From NCBI RefSeq assembly GCF_004187715.1, contig NZ_QZWF01000022.1:1-64000 (forward strand): 64,000 bases of DNA, in the 5' to 3' direction. Positions within the stretch are counted from its first letter, which is position 1. Each line of letters starts with the position of its first letter. The translations under genes and the position numbers were made by a program. The stretch is from Streptomyces sp. F001. Lineage in GTDB: Bacteria; Actinomycetota; Actinomycetes; Streptomycetales; Streptomycetaceae. Below, in pieces: positions 34,866-43,742 of the stretch. Below the pieces are notes generated by a model, which worked only from the letters and a program-made list of their open reading frames with translations, was not told the DNA's origin and ran no database searches.

Positions 34866-35830
34866 AACGGCTCGGCAACAGCGGGGTCGAGGTCAGCGAA
34901 CTGGCCTTCGGCGCCGCCGTCATCGGCAACCTGTACACCGAGGTCGGCGAGCAGCAGGCGTACGAGGCGGTGGACGCCGCCTGGCAGCACGGCATCCGCT
35001 ACTTCGACACCGCGCCGCACTACGGCCTCGGCCTGTCGGAACGCCGCCTCGGCGCGGCCCTGCGCGAACGCCCCCGCGCGCAGTACACGATCTCGACCAA
35101 GGTGGGCCGCCGCCTGGAGCCGTCGGACGGCACCGGCGACGACCTCGGCAACGGCTTCGCCGTCCCCGCCACGCACCGCCGCGTCTGGGACTTCAGCGAG
35201 GACGGCGTACGACGCACCCTGGAGGCCAGCCTGGAACGGCTCCGCCTCGACCGCGTCGACATCGCCTACCTCCACGACCCCGACGACCACGCCGAGTGGG
35301 CCTTCCGGGAGGGCTACCCGGCGCTGGAGAAGCTCCGCTCGGAGGGAGTCGTCGGCGCGATCGGCGCCGGCATGAACCAGGCGGAGATGCTCACGCGCTT
35401 CGTGCACGACACCGACGTCGACGTGGTGCTGTGCGCCGGCCGCTACACGCTGCTCGACCAGGGGGCGCTCACCGAGCTGCTGCCCACCGCCCAGGCACGC
35501 GGCACCTCCGTCGTGATCGGCGGGGCCTTCAACTCCGGCCTCCTGGCGGACCCGAAGCCGGGTGCGACGTACAACTACGCCACCGCGTCACCCGAGTTGC
35601 TGCACCGCGCCCTGCGGCTGAAGTCCGTCGCAGACCGCCACGGCACCACCCTGCGCGCCGCCGCCCTGGCCTTCTGCACCGCGCACCCGGCGGTCGCGAG
35701 CGTCCTCGTCGGCGCCCGCTCGGCGCACGAAGTCGTCGACTGCGCCGAGCAGTTCCACACGTCCGTGCCGGCGGCCTTCTGGCAGGAGCTGCGGGAGACG
35801 GGCCTGCTCCCCGCCGAGGAGACGTCATGA
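34862..35830 (+). CDS. Aldo/keto reductase, probable L-fucose dehydrogenase
   Basis: The 322-residue TIM-barrel oxidoreductase has the AKR tetrad D49 (YFDTAPHYG), Y54, K80 (STKVG) and H138 (YLHDP). The type resembles D-threo-aldose/L-fucose 1-dehydrogenases, which oxidise L-fucose to L-fucono-lactone, and that is the first step missing from the other genes here. GTG 34862 overlaps the SDR stop and ATGA links it to the mutarotase. Confidence 0.82.
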   Translation: MKRLGNSGVEVSELAFGAAVIGNLYTEVGEQQAYEAVDAAWQHGIRYFDTAPHYGLGLSERRLGAALRERPRAQYTISTKVGRRLEPSDGTGDDLGNGFAVPATHRRVWDFSEDGVRRTLEASLERLRLDRVDIAYLHDPDDHAEWAFREGYPALEKLRSEGVVGAIGAGMNQAEMLTRFVHDTDVDVVLCAGRYTLLDQGALTELLPTAQARGTSVVIGGAFNSGLLADPKPGATYNYATASPELLHRALRLKSVADRHGTTLRAAALAFCTAHPAVASVLVGARSAHEVVDCAEQFHTSVPAAFWQELRETGLLPAEETS

Positions 35831-36141
35831 GAGTCGCCCTGCACACCAAGGTCCGCCCCGACCGCGTCGCCGAGTACGAGGCCGCCCACCGCGAGGTCCC
35901 GAAGGAGCTCACGGACGCCATCCGGGCCGCCGGGGCGACCTCCTGGACGATCTGGCGCAGCGGCACCGACCTCTTCCACGTCCTGGAGTGCGAGGACTAC
36001 GGCCGCCTGCTCGCCGAGCTGGAGAAACTGCCCGTCAACGTGGCCTGGCAGGCCCGCATGGCCGAGCTGCTCGACGTGGTGCACGACTACTCCGGCGAGG
36101 GCGCGGACGCCGGGCTGCCCGTCGTGTGGGAGCTGCCGTGA
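35827..36141 (+). CDS. L-rhamnose/L-fucose mutarotase-family protein
   Basis: The 104-residue dimeric ferredoxin-fold protein of the RhaM family (MRVALHTKVRPDRVAEYEAAH, AGATSWTIWRSGTDLFHVLE, NVAWQARM) interconverts sugar anomers so that the dehydrogenase receives its preferred form. It is embedded in the fucose operon with ATGA and GTGA overlaps at its ends, which supports a fucose role over rhamnose. Confidence 0.85.
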   Translation: MRVALHTKVRPDRVAEYEAAHREVPKELTDAIRAAGATSWTIWRSGTDLFHVLECEDYGRLLAELEKLPVNVAWQARMAELLDVVHDYSGEGADAGLPVVWELP

Positions 36142-36971
36142 CCGTCGTCGACGCCCACCACCACGTGTGGGACCTGTCGGTGCGGGACCAGGACTGGATC
36201 ACCGGCCCCGTACTTCAGCCGCTCAGAAGGAACTTCACCGTCGCCGACCTGGCCCCCGAGGCGCGGGCGGCCGGAGTCGACCGTACGGTCCTCGTCCAGA
36301 CGATCACTGTGCCCGAGGAGACCCCGGAGTTCCTGGCCCTCGCCGCCGAGCACGAGCTGATCGCCGGTGTCGTCGGCTGGACCGACCTCACCCGCCCGGA
36401 CGTCGCCGAGGAACTGGCCCGGTTGCGGGAGCTGCCCGGAGGGCAGTACCTGAAGGGCATCCGCCACCAGGTCCAGGGCGAGCCCGACCCGGAGTGGCTG
36501 CTGCGTGCGGAGGTACGGCGCGGACTGGCCGCCGTCGCGGACACGGGGCTGGTCTACGACCTGGTCGTCCTGCCGAACCAGCTGCCGGCCTGCGTCAAGA
36601 CGGCCGAGGCGCTGCCGCAGCTCACCTTCGTCCTCGATCACCTGGGCAAGCCGCCCATCGCCTCCGGGGAGCGAGAACCCTGGGAGACCGCCGTCCGCTC
36701 TCTGGCCGCCCTCTCCAACACTGTCTGCAAGTTCTCCGGCATGGTCACCGAGGCGGACCTCGCCTCCTGGACGGTCGACGACCTGCGCCCGTACGCCGAC
36801 GTGGTGCTGGACGCCTTCGGCCCGGACCGGCTGATGTTCGGCTCCGACTGGCCGGTGTGCACTCTGGCGGCGTCGTACGGTCAGGTGTTTGCCACAGCGG
36901 AGCAGTTGCTCGGCCCGTTCGATCGCACCCGGGTCTTCGAAGCCACCGCCACCCGCGTCTACGGCCTCTGA
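36138..36971 (+). CDS. Amidohydrolase, probable L-fucono-1,5-lactonase
   Basis: The 277-residue amidohydrolase-2 family protein starts VDAHHHVWDL, with the metal-binding HxH, and carries further conserved motifs VGWTDL, GIRHQVQ, LDHLGKPPI and FGSDWPVC. COG3618 members of this kind open L-fuconolactone to L-fuconate, which fits its place between the aldo/keto reductase and the dehydratase in the pathway. GTG 36138 overlaps the mutarotase stop. It is the last gene of the operon; its 3' end overlaps the convergent membrane protein gene by 13 bp. Confidence 0.85.
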   Translation: MTVVDAHHHVWDLSVRDQDWITGPVLQPLRRNFTVADLAPEARAAGVDRTVLVQTITVPEETPEFLALAAEHELIAGVVGWTDLTRPDVAEELARLRELPGGQYLKGIRHQVQGEPDPEWLLRAEVRRGLAAVADTGLVYDLVVLPNQLPACVKTAEALPQLTFVLDHLGKPPIASGEREPWETAVRSLAALSNTVCKFSGMVTEADLASWTVDDLRPYADVVLDAFGPDRLMFGSDWPVCTLAASYGQVFATAEQLLGPFDRTRVFEATATRVYGL

Positions 36972-38386
36972 GCCACCTCCGCCAGCCGGGTCGGCGGCAG
37001 ATACTCCCGCACATACGTCCGCTCCCAGCACGCACCCGTCTCCCGCAGCTCCCGCCAGGTGGTGTAGCGGTAACGGAAGAGCCGGGCGCGGACGAACCGC
37101 GGGGGCTCGTCGGGCGGGAAGGGCGAGCGGCGCAGCAGCTTCAGCGTGTCCCGGTCGTTCTCCAGCAGCCGCTCCACCAGCGCGCCGAACCACGAGCCGG
37201 CGTATGCGGGCGACAGCGCGGCGAACCACATCATCCAGTCCAGCCGCAGATGGTACGGCGCGAACTGGCGCGGCCAGTGCCGGGGATCACCGGGCTTGCC
37301 CTTGAACTCGTACTCCCGCCAGTCGGAGTCCTCGTGCGGTACGGCGTCGGCGGTGCCCTCGACCACCACCTCGTACCGCACCCGGCTGACGCTGCCGAAC
37401 GCGCCGTAGGTGTTCACCAGGTGGAGCGGGTCGAAGGAGCGGTTCATGATCTGGCGGCGGGAGATCATGTTGCGGACCGGCTGGTAGCTGAGGAACGCGA
37501 TCAGCGCGGCTACCGCGAGGACCACGACCATGTACCAGAGGGGAGCGTCGGGCACCGCCGGCGGGTCGGCCGGGAACTGCACCACGGAGAGGGCCAGCAC
37601 GATGGTGATCCAGTTCAGCCAGGAGAAGTTGCCCGACAGAACCAGCCACAACTGCGTGACGATCATCAGCGAGGCGGCGGCGGTGGCGACCGGCTGCGGG
37701 GTGAACAGCAGAACGGGCACCACGAGCTGGGTGAAGTGGTTGGCGGCCACCTCCACCCGGTGCAGCGGGCGCGGCAGACGGTGGAAGAACCAGCTCAGCG
37801 GGCCTGGCATCGGCTGGGTCTCGTGGTGGTAGTCCAGGCATGTCAGCTTCCGCCAGCATTCGTCCCCGCGCAGCTTGATCAGACCCGCGCCGAACTCCAC
37901 CCGGAACAGGATCCAGCGCAGCAGGAACAGCACCACGATCGGCGGCGCCACCTCGTCGTTGCCGAGGAACACGGCGAGAAAGCCGACCTCCAGCAGCAGG
38001 GACTCCCAGCCGAACCCGTACCAGGTCTGGCCCACGTTGACGATCGACAGATACAGCGCCCACGGCACCAGCCACAGCAGCATGCCGCCCCACAACGGCA
38101 GCAGCGAGTCCAGGCCGGCCAGCAGCGCCGCCGACACCGCACAGCCCGACCAGGCGCACACCGCGAAGAAACGGTCGGAGTAGTGGAGTTGGAAGAGGCT
38201 CGGGGCCCGCTTGAAGGGCACGTACTCGACGAACCGCGGCACCGGCAGCATCCCGCGGGCACCGATCAGCGCCCGGAACTGCAGGGCCGCCGTCAGGAAC
38301 GCGACCAGGTACACGCCGGCCAGAGCCCGCTGGAAGACCAGCCGGCTCAGCCAGTAGTCGGGTGCGGTGAACCAGTCCACGGGCAT
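36959..38386 (-). CDS. Lipase maturation factor-like membrane protein
   Basis: The 475-residue protein has multiple membrane segments and the LMF-family hallmarks SRLVFQRALAGVYLVAFL, GYGWE-like FGWESLLLEVGFLAVFL, GLIKLRGDECWR, LDYHHETQPMP, NHFTQLVVP and the C-terminal globular WREYEFKGKPGDP, with PRQFAPYHLRLDWMMWFAAL. In vertebrates LMF1 assists lipase folding in the endoplasmic reticulum; the bacterial role is unknown. Its 3' end overlaps the lactonase gene. It is divergent from the SpoIIE gene. Confidence 0.88.
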   Translation of the reverse strand: MPVDWFTAPDYWLSRLVFQRALAGVYLVAFLTAALQFRALIGARGMLPVPRFVEYVPFKRAPSLFQLHYSDRFFAVCAWSGCAVSAALLAGLDSLLPLWGGMLLWLVPWALYLSIVNVGQTWYGFGWESLLLEVGFLAVFLGNDEVAPPIVVLFLLRWILFRVEFGAGLIKLRGDECWRKLTCLDYHHETQPMPGPLSWFFHRLPRPLHRVEVAANHFTQLVVPVLLFTPQPVATAAASLMIVTQLWLVLSGNFSWLNWITIVLALSVVQFPADPPAVPDAPLWYMVVVLAVAALIAFLSYQPVRNMISRRQIMNRSFDPLHLVNTYGAFGSVSRVRYEVVVEGTADAVPHEDSDWREYEFKGKPGDPRHWPRQFAPYHLRLDWMMWFAALSPAYAGSWFGALVERLLENDRDTLKLLRRSPFPPDEPPRFVRARLFRYRYTTWRELRETGACWERTYVREYLPPTRLAEVAQRP

Positions 38387-38569
38387 GCGCTCCTCTCTTC
38401 CATTCTGGCGCCGGTACGTCTGCCCCCGGGCGGGTTCGTCACTCTTTGCATCCGCTCTCTCTGTTTACGTGACCACAGGAGAGTGAAGCAGACATCTTCG
38501 GCGGTCCGGCTGATGGCCTCGACGGCTGACCCGGTCGAAGAATCGGTCGAATGCTGGCAAAGTGGGCGC

Positions 38570-40657
38570 ATGGTTGATCGGGGAGCGAGCGCCCTGTCTC
38601 TCCCGGACGACTGGCCCGCCCACCCGGACCCGATCCTGGCGCTCAACCAGATGGGCAGCTTCGACTGGGACCTGGACACCGGTCTGTTCCACATGGACCC
38701 CCAGGCCCACGAGGTCTTCGACCTGCGCCCCGAGGAATACGACGGCCGCCCGGAGTCCCTGGGCGTCCGGGTCCCGCGCACCGAAGGCCGACGACTCGAC
38801 ACCCTGGTCGCCCAGGCCATCAAGGACGGCAGCGAGAACTACGGCGCCTACTTCCGCCTCCGCCGCCGCGACGGCACCCTGCGCTGGACCCACACCCAGG
38901 GCTACATCCGGCGCGACGAGACGGGCCGGCCGCGCCGGATCATCGGCATCGTCCGGGACGCCACCCAGGAGCTCGGCGAGTTCGCGGCGCGCCGCGAACC
39001 GGCCGGCCAGGACCACGCCCGGCGCGATCAGACCGACGTCGTGGAGTTCACCACAGCCGCCCTCGCGCACGCCCGTACCGTCCAGGACGTCATCGACGTC
39101 CTCAAGGACACCCATGGCGTCACCCACCTCGGCGCGGCCAGTCTGGTCATGGGCCTGGTGGAGGCCGGACGCATCCGGCTGGTCGCCGAGGGACCCGAGG
39201 GCAGCTTCGTGCCCGGCACGCTGATCACCCGTATCGACGAGCCCTACCCGATGAGCGAGGTCGTGCGCACCCTCAGTCCCCGCTTCATCGAGTCCCCGGA
39301 GGAGTTCGCCGAGGGCTACCCGATCCTGTGGCCGCACATCACCGACCTCGACATCACCTCGGCCGCCTATCTGCCGCTCATCGTCCAGGCCCAGCCCATC
39401 GGCGCGATGGGCCTGCTCTACAACGACCGCCGCGGCTTCACCCCCGAGGAACGCAACATCCTGGTCGCGCTCGGCAGCAGCATCGCGCAGAGCCTGCAAC
39501 GGGCGATGTTCTACGAGCAGGAGAAGGACCTGGCCAGCGGTCTCCAGCAGGCCATGCTGCCGCGCACCATCCCCAGCGTGCGGGGCGCCGACGTCGCGGT
39601 CCGCTACCGGGCCGGCGGCGCCGGGGGCTCCCTCGGCCGGGACATCGGCGGCGACTGGTACGACCTGATCCCGCTCCCCGGCGGCCGGGTCGGCGCCGTC
39701 ATCGGCGACGTCCAGGGCCACGACACACACGCCGCCGCCGTCATGGGCCAGCTGCGCATCGTCCTGCGCGCCTACGCCGCCGAGGGGCACACGCCGGCCA
39801 CGGTGATGGCGCGCGCCTCCGTCTTCCTCCACGAACTGGACACCGATCGCTTCGCGACCTGCCTGTACGCGGAGGCCGACCTGGCCACCGGCGTGGTCCA
39901 GGTGGTCCGGGCCGGCCATATCGACCCGCTGATCCGGGCCCCGGACGGCAGCTGCCGCCGCGTGCCCGTCCCGGGCGGCCTGCCGCTCGGCCTGTCCGCC
40001 GAGTTCGGGCGCCTCGAGTACCCCGTCGGCACTGTCGAGCTCGATCCCGGCCACACCCTGCTGCTGTGCACCGACGGCCTGGTCGAAGAGCCCGGCGCCG
40101 ACCTCGACGACGGCGTGCAGACCCTCACCGCGATGGTTGCCTCCGGTCCCGAGGACGTGTGGAAACTCGCCGACCTGCTCATCGACGTGGCCGAGGAACG
40201 CGGCGGCGAGGACGACGTCGCGCTGCTCCTGCTGCGCCGCCGCGGCCTTGACGCCCCCCAGACCGGCGGCCGGCTCCAGCAGCACGTGGCCCCCGGCGAC
40301 CCGGAGGCCCTCACCGAGGCCCGGCGCATGATCCGCGCCGCGGTCGGCGCCTGGGGTGCCGCCGACCGCTCCGACGAGGTCGAACTCGTCGCCGACGAGC
40401 TGATCACCAACGCCCTGATGCACACCGAGGGCGCCGCGATCGTCACCCTGCGGGTCCTGTCCGGCTCCGACCGCCGGCTGCGCGTCGAGGTCGAGGACTC
40501 CTCCAGCGCCCTGCCGCGCCGCCGCGAGGCGACCCACTCCTGCGTCTCCGGACGCGGCCTGCTCCTCGTCGAGGTGCTCACGGACGTGTGGGGCGTGGAG
40601 GCGCGTGGCGGCGGCAAGTGCGTGTGGGCCGAGTTCGTGGTGCCGGAACGTCGCTGA
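38570..40657 (+). CDS. PAS-GAF-SpoIIE phosphatase with HATPase domain
   Basis: The 695-residue signalling protein has a PAS fold (about 22-135, MGSFDWDLDTGLFHMD), a GAF-like domain (about 155-310), and a PP2C/SpoIIE Ser/Thr phosphatase (about 325-555) with metal motifs DIGGDWYD, GDVQGH and GEDD. A C-terminal anti-sigma-type HATPase domain (about 575-695) has ELITNAL and GRGLLLVE. Such proteins act on anti-sigma-factor antagonists; the kinase-like domain makes it potentially bifunctional. The start is uncertain: ATG 38570 has no strong Shine-Dalgarno, and in-frame ATG 38513 or GTG 38483 would add 19-29 residues. Divergent from the LMF gene. Confidence 0.85.
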   Translation: MVDRGASALSLPDDWPAHPDPILALNQMGSFDWDLDTGLFHMDPQAHEVFDLRPEEYDGRPESLGVRVPRTEGRRLDTLVAQAIKDGSENYGAYFRLRRRDGTLRWTHTQGYIRRDETGRPRRIIGIVRDATQELGEFAARREPAGQDHARRDQTDVVEFTTAALAHARTVQDVIDVLKDTHGVTHLGAASLVMGLVEAGRIRLVAEGPEGSFVPGTLITRIDEPYPMSEVVRTLSPRFIESPEEFAEGYPILWPHITDLDITSAAYLPLIVQAQPIGAMGLLYNDRRGFTPEERNILVALGSSIAQSLQRAMFYEQEKDLASGLQQAMLPRTIPSVRGADVAVRYRAGGAGGSLGRDIGGDWYDLIPLPGGRVGAVIGDVQGHDTHAAAVMGQLRIVLRAYAAEGHTPATVMARASVFLHELDTDRFATCLYAEADLATGVVQVVRAGHIDPLIRAPDGSCRRVPVPGGLPLGLSAEFGRLEYPVGTVELDPGHTLLLCTDGLVEEPGADLDDGVQTLTAMVASGPEDVWKLADLLIDVAEERGGEDDVALLLLRRRGLDAPQTGGRLQQHVAPGDPEALTEARRMIRAAVGAWGAADRSDEVELVADELITNALMHTEGAAIVTLRVLSGSDRRLRVEVEDSSSALPRRREATHSCVSGRGLLLVEVLTDVWGVEARGGGKCVWAEFVVPERR

Positions 40658-40698
40658 ATCCCCGTGGCACTGTCGGTCCCGGATGGCACTCTGGACGT

Positions 40699-41593
40699 AT
40701 GCCGGAACTGCCCGAGGTCGAGGCGCTCAAGGATTTCCTGACCGACCACCTCGTCGGTCACGAGGTCGTGCGCGTGCTGCCGGTCGCGATCAGTGTGCTC
40801 AAGACGTACGACCCGCCCCTCGCCGCCGTCGAGGGCCGCGAGATCGCCGCCGTGCACCGGTACGGCAAGTTCCTCGACTGCGAGACGGACGGCGGCCCGC
40901 ACTTCGTGACCCATCTCGCCCGCGCGGGCTGGCTCCACTGGAAGGACCGCCTCCCGGACGGCCCGCCCCGCCCCGGCAAGGGCCCACTGGCGCTGCGCGT
41001 CGCGCTGGAGACCGGTGCCGGCTTCGACCTGACCGAGGCCGGCACCCAGAAACGGCTCGCGGTGTACGTCGTCCGGGACCCGCAGGAGGTGCCCGGCGTG
41101 GCCCGGCTCGGCCCGGACCCTCCCCCAGTGCCTTAAGGGCCTGGGGGCACCCCCAGCCGACGACTTCGACGAGGCCCGATTCGCGGCGCTGCTTCAGGGC
41201 GAACGCCGACAGCTCAAGGGGGCGCTGCGCGACCAGAGCCTGATCGCCGGCGTCGGCAACGCCTACAGCGACGAGATCCTGCACGCCGCGAAGACGTCCC
41301 CGTTCAAGCTCGCCGCCTCCCTGGCACCCGAGGAGACCCGAAGACTGTACGAGGCCCTGCGCACGACGCTCACGGAAGCCGTCGAACGCTCCCGGGGCCT
41401 GGCCGCCGGACGCCTCAAGGCCGAGAAGAAGAGCGGCCTGCGCGTCCATGGCCGGACCGGCGAGCCCTGCCCGGTGTGCGGCGGCACGATCCGGGAGGTC
41501 TCCTTCAGCGACTCCTCGCTCCAGTACTGCCCCACCTGCCAGACGGGCGGCAAGCCACTGGCGGACCGCAGAATGTCCCGCCTGCTCAAGTAA
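40699..41593 (+). pseudogene. Fpg/Nei DNA glycosylase gene disrupted by a small palindromic insert
   Basis: The first frame (40699-41136) starts with the catalytic N-terminus PELPEVEALKDFL and the HRYGKFLDCE strand, then hits a TAA at 41134-41136. From about 41153 the +1 frame resumes the same protein (ADDFDEARFAAL, GVGNAYSDEIL) and ends with the zinc finger C-x2-C...C-x2-C (EPCPVCGG, YCPTCQTGG). A (3n+1)-length GC-rich palindromic segment separates the halves, so neither fragment is a whole enzyme. Fpg/Nei enzymes excise oxidised bases; function is presumably lost unless the indel is an assembly error. Other glycosylase paralogues may compensate. Confidence 0.82.
41122..41155. repeat. Palindromic mini-element inside the Fpg/Nei gene
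   Basis: Three 7-mers alternate: CCCCCAG (41122-41128), CTGGGGG (41141-41147) and CCCCCAG (41150-41156), with an inner GCC-TTAA-GGC dyad. The first two can form one hairpin and the last two another with a CA loop. Its length adds 3n+1 bases and an in-frame TAA to the gene. Similar C5AG/CTG5 palindromes are, from memory, frequent in streptomycete intergenic DNA. Confidence 0.7.
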
Positions 41594-41614
41594 CGGGCGG
41601 TTGGGCAGCGCACC

Positions 41615-41716
41615 CAAGGGGCGCGGGGCTGTGTCGACATGCGGCTCCGCCGCGTGGGCGCGACCAGCCACGACGCACCCGCAGATGGCGTACCGGCGTT
41701 CCAGCGGAGCGCTCAG
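41615..41716. repeat. Dispersed intergenic repeat, copy B
   Basis: This is the longest of three copies. It starts with AAGGGGCGCGGGG (shared with copy C), continues through GCGACCAGCCACGACG, and ends with the ggcgtaccgg and ccagcggagcgctcag blocks shared with copy A. It fills the 119-bp gap between the Fpg/Nei remnant and the anti-sigma gene, and the TCA at 41713-41715 within it is the anti-sigma stop. Confidence 0.75.
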
Positions 41717-42363
41717 CGAGAGTCGACCGCCACCAGCCGCTCCCCGGTCTTCGTGCGCACCTCGTACCGCGCGATCTGGTCGGGATGCAGGGCCGCCGCG
41801 CCCTGCAGAGTGTTCGGGCGGGCGTCATGGTGGGGCGCGGTCCAGTTGGTCACCGTCTCCTCCGAGCCGTCATGGCCGATGGCGACCAGCCGGCAGGCCC
41901 GGGGACCCGCCGCATCCTTGACCTCCACCACCACCTGGCTGCCCCAGACCTCGTTCTCGGTCGTGACCTGCGCCCACACCCCGGTGCGCTCGTCGGTCGC
42001 CGACACACGCACCGCCCGGTCGCCGCCCTCGGTCATGATTGCGATCCCGGGCCCGGCCACGGCGCACACCACCGCGGCGGCCACGGCGAACAGCAGCCGT
42101 CGACGCCCGGCCCGGTGCCGCGCCGCGACCTCGCCGAGAAGCCGGTCCAGCAGCCGCGGGCCGGGTCCGGCCATGGGGTGCACCGAGCGTGGCGTCGCGC
42201 GCCGGTAGAGCATCAACTGCCGGGCGGTGGGCCCGAATTCGGTGACGTGTGCGGTGCATCGAGGGCACTCCATGAGGTGGTCCTCGAAACGGAAGGCGTC
42301 CGCCTCGTCCAGCACGCCGAGCGCGTACGCGCCGACGTCGCGATGCCTCTCCAGGGACCTCAT
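41713..42363 (-). CDS. Membrane ZAS-type anti-sigma factor
   Basis: The 216-residue protein has an N-terminal zinc-binding anti-sigma motif H29-x3-C33-x2-C36 (EDHLMECPRC), one membrane helix (LLFAVAAAVVCAVAGPGIAI, about 88-107) and an extracytoplasmic domain. It would sequester the ECF sigma factor encoded upstream at 43197 until a surface signal is sensed. A gene for a 171-residue protein lies between them. The stop codon lies in dispersed repeat copy B. Confidence 0.88.
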   Translation of the reverse strand: MRSLERHRDVGAYALGVLDEADAFRFEDHLMECPRCTAHVTEFGPTARQLMLYRRATPRSVHPMAGPGPRLLDRLLGEVAARHRAGRRRLLFAVAAAVVCAVAGPGIAIMTEGGDRAVRVSATDERTGVWAQVTTENEVWGSQVVVEVKDAAGPRACRLVAIGHDGSEETVTNWTAPHHDARPNTLQGAAALHPDQIARYEVRTKTGERLVAVDSR

Positions 42364-42532
42364 GCCGAATCCTCGTGATCCTCGTGTCGGTGGGTGTGGG
42401 TGGGGTTACTCCTTGCTCCCACCGGTACGCACCAAGCCGCCGAATCACTCAAGCCCCGTACAGAATCGCAACCAAGGAATTCGGAGCGGTCCGGCCCGAG
42501 GATTGGTCGGATTCCGAGGAATCCAGAGGAAT

Positions 42533-43048
42533 CTAGAAGAGATGGATGGCGAGGTGCCCCAGTGGCAGCCCCAGCTGCCACGCCGGCGTCCACACCTTCG
42601 GCCCGTCGTCCTCGCCCACCACGGCACCGCCGCCCGGGACCGCGTTCAGGTCGGGGGCGAGCAGCTCGGTCTCCTGCAGCCAGCGCCAGGCCGCCTGAGC
42701 CAGTTCCAGGTCCGGCGCGGGTCCGCCCGCCCGGGCCGCCTCGGCGGCGAGTTCGGCCGTGCGCTCGCGCACCCAGTCCTGCCACGGCTGGTCGTACGCC
42801 GTCAGTGACAGCCAGGTCTCCAGCTGGGAGACGACCCGGATGCCGGAGAGCTCACCCTCCGTGTCGGACAGGAAGATGGTCAGTGCCAGGGCGTCCCGCC
42901 CGGCGCGGAACTCGAAGGACGTCGGCGGCATGAGATCGCCGGTCCGCAGCAGTTCGTCGGCGATGTACTCGGCGTACAACCAGGCCATGGGGACGGTCAG
43001 TTCACCGCCACCGGTGCCGTCCGTACTCTGGTGACCTCTGTGCTGCAT
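42533..43048 (-). CDS. Uncharacterised protein between ECF sigma and anti-sigma genes
   Basis: The 171-residue soluble protein begins with a Gly/Thr-rich head, then MAWLYAEYIADELLRTGDL and an alpha/beta-looking body with many Trp residues (QPWQDWVRER, AAWRWLQETE, VWTPAWQLGLPLGHLAIHLF). Several DUF-like features but no catalytic motif are visible, and I do not recognise the family. AGGA lies 4 nt before ATG 43048; ATG 42988 is an alternative. The same strand and position as the sigma/anti-sigma pair suggest a shared regulon. The 42364-42532 gap shows nothing notable. Confidence 0.65.
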   Translation of the reverse strand: MQHRGHQSTDGTGGGELTVPMAWLYAEYIADELLRTGDLMPPTSFEFRAGRDALALTIFLSDTEGELSGIRVVSQLETWLSLTAYDQPWQDWVRERTAELAAEAARAGGPAPDLELAQAAWRWLQETELLAPDLNAVPGGGAVVGEDDGPKVWTPAWQLGLPLGHLAIHLF

Positions 43049-43196
43049 CCCTTCCTGCCTTCCTCCGGTGCGTGCGCGTCGCCCGGCCCCGGGCCGGTGG
43101 CCCGTGGCCCTATCCGGAACACGGATGAGGACAGCCGATTACTCAACCGGGGTCCTCAGCAAGGCGCTTTACGGAGGTTTGACTCGGCAGCCGGTT

Positions 43197-43742
43197 TCAC
43201 CGCAGGTCGGCCGCGTATCCCGGAAGCACCCGGCGCAGGGCGCGCAGCGCGTAGTACGCGCGGGACTTCACGGTACCGGGCGGGATTCCCAGGGTTGCCG
43301 CCGCTTCCGCCACACTGGCCCCCTGGAAGTACACAAGCACCAGGACTTCACGGTGCTCCGGAGTGAGGGTCTTCACAGCCTCGCGTACGTCGACGGTGGC
43401 GGCCGACCGCTCGGCGTGGTCGGCGATCACCCGCGCGCTCTCCAGAACCGCGTCGCCGACCTCCGGCGGACGTGCCTGCCGGGCCCGCCGCGCGTCGATC
43501 GCGAGCCGTCGGCCCACGGTCAGCAGCCAGGGCCGTACGGACTCGAAGGCGTCGGCGCGCAGCGCCTCGGGGTGCTGCCAGGCGCGTACCAGGGTCTCCT
43601 GGACGAGGTCCTCGGCGCGCTGCCGGTCGCCGTCACACAGCCGGAGCAGCAGCGCGAAGAGCGGTCGGCCGTGCTCCCGCTGCAGCGCGGCGAGCTCGTG
43701 CTCGGCGGTCGTCCCGTTGGTGATGGTGGTTCCGGCCGTCAT
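43197..43742 (-). CDS. ECF-type RNA polymerase sigma factor
   Basis: The 181-residue sigma-70 family protein of the ECF class has region 2 (RPLFALLLRLCDGDRQRAEDLVQETLVRAW) and region 4 (LTPEHREVLVLVYFQGASVAEAAATLGIPPGTVKSR) separated by a short linker. ATG 43742 starts MTAGTTITNG. The open frame continues 40 codons upstream without homology-like features, and no Shine-Dalgarno is obvious, so the start is tentative. It pairs with the ZAS anti-sigma gene downstream. Confidence 0.9.
   Translation of the reverse strand: MTAGTTITNGTTAEHELAALQREHGRPLFALLLRLCDGDRQRAEDLVQETLVRAWQHPEALRADAFESVRPWLLTVGRRLAIDARRARQARPPEVGDAVLESARVIADHAERSAATVDVREAVKTLTPEHREVLVLVYFQGASVAEAAATLGIPPGTVKSRAYYALRALRRVLPGYAADLR

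Noticed and set aside
36167..40657. A 1496-codon plus-strand frame covering the lactonase, LMF and SpoIIE regions
   Set aside because: Only the last 695 codons have PAS/GAF/SpoIIE/HATPase motifs; the first 800 are antisense or out of frame to the LMF and lactonase genes.
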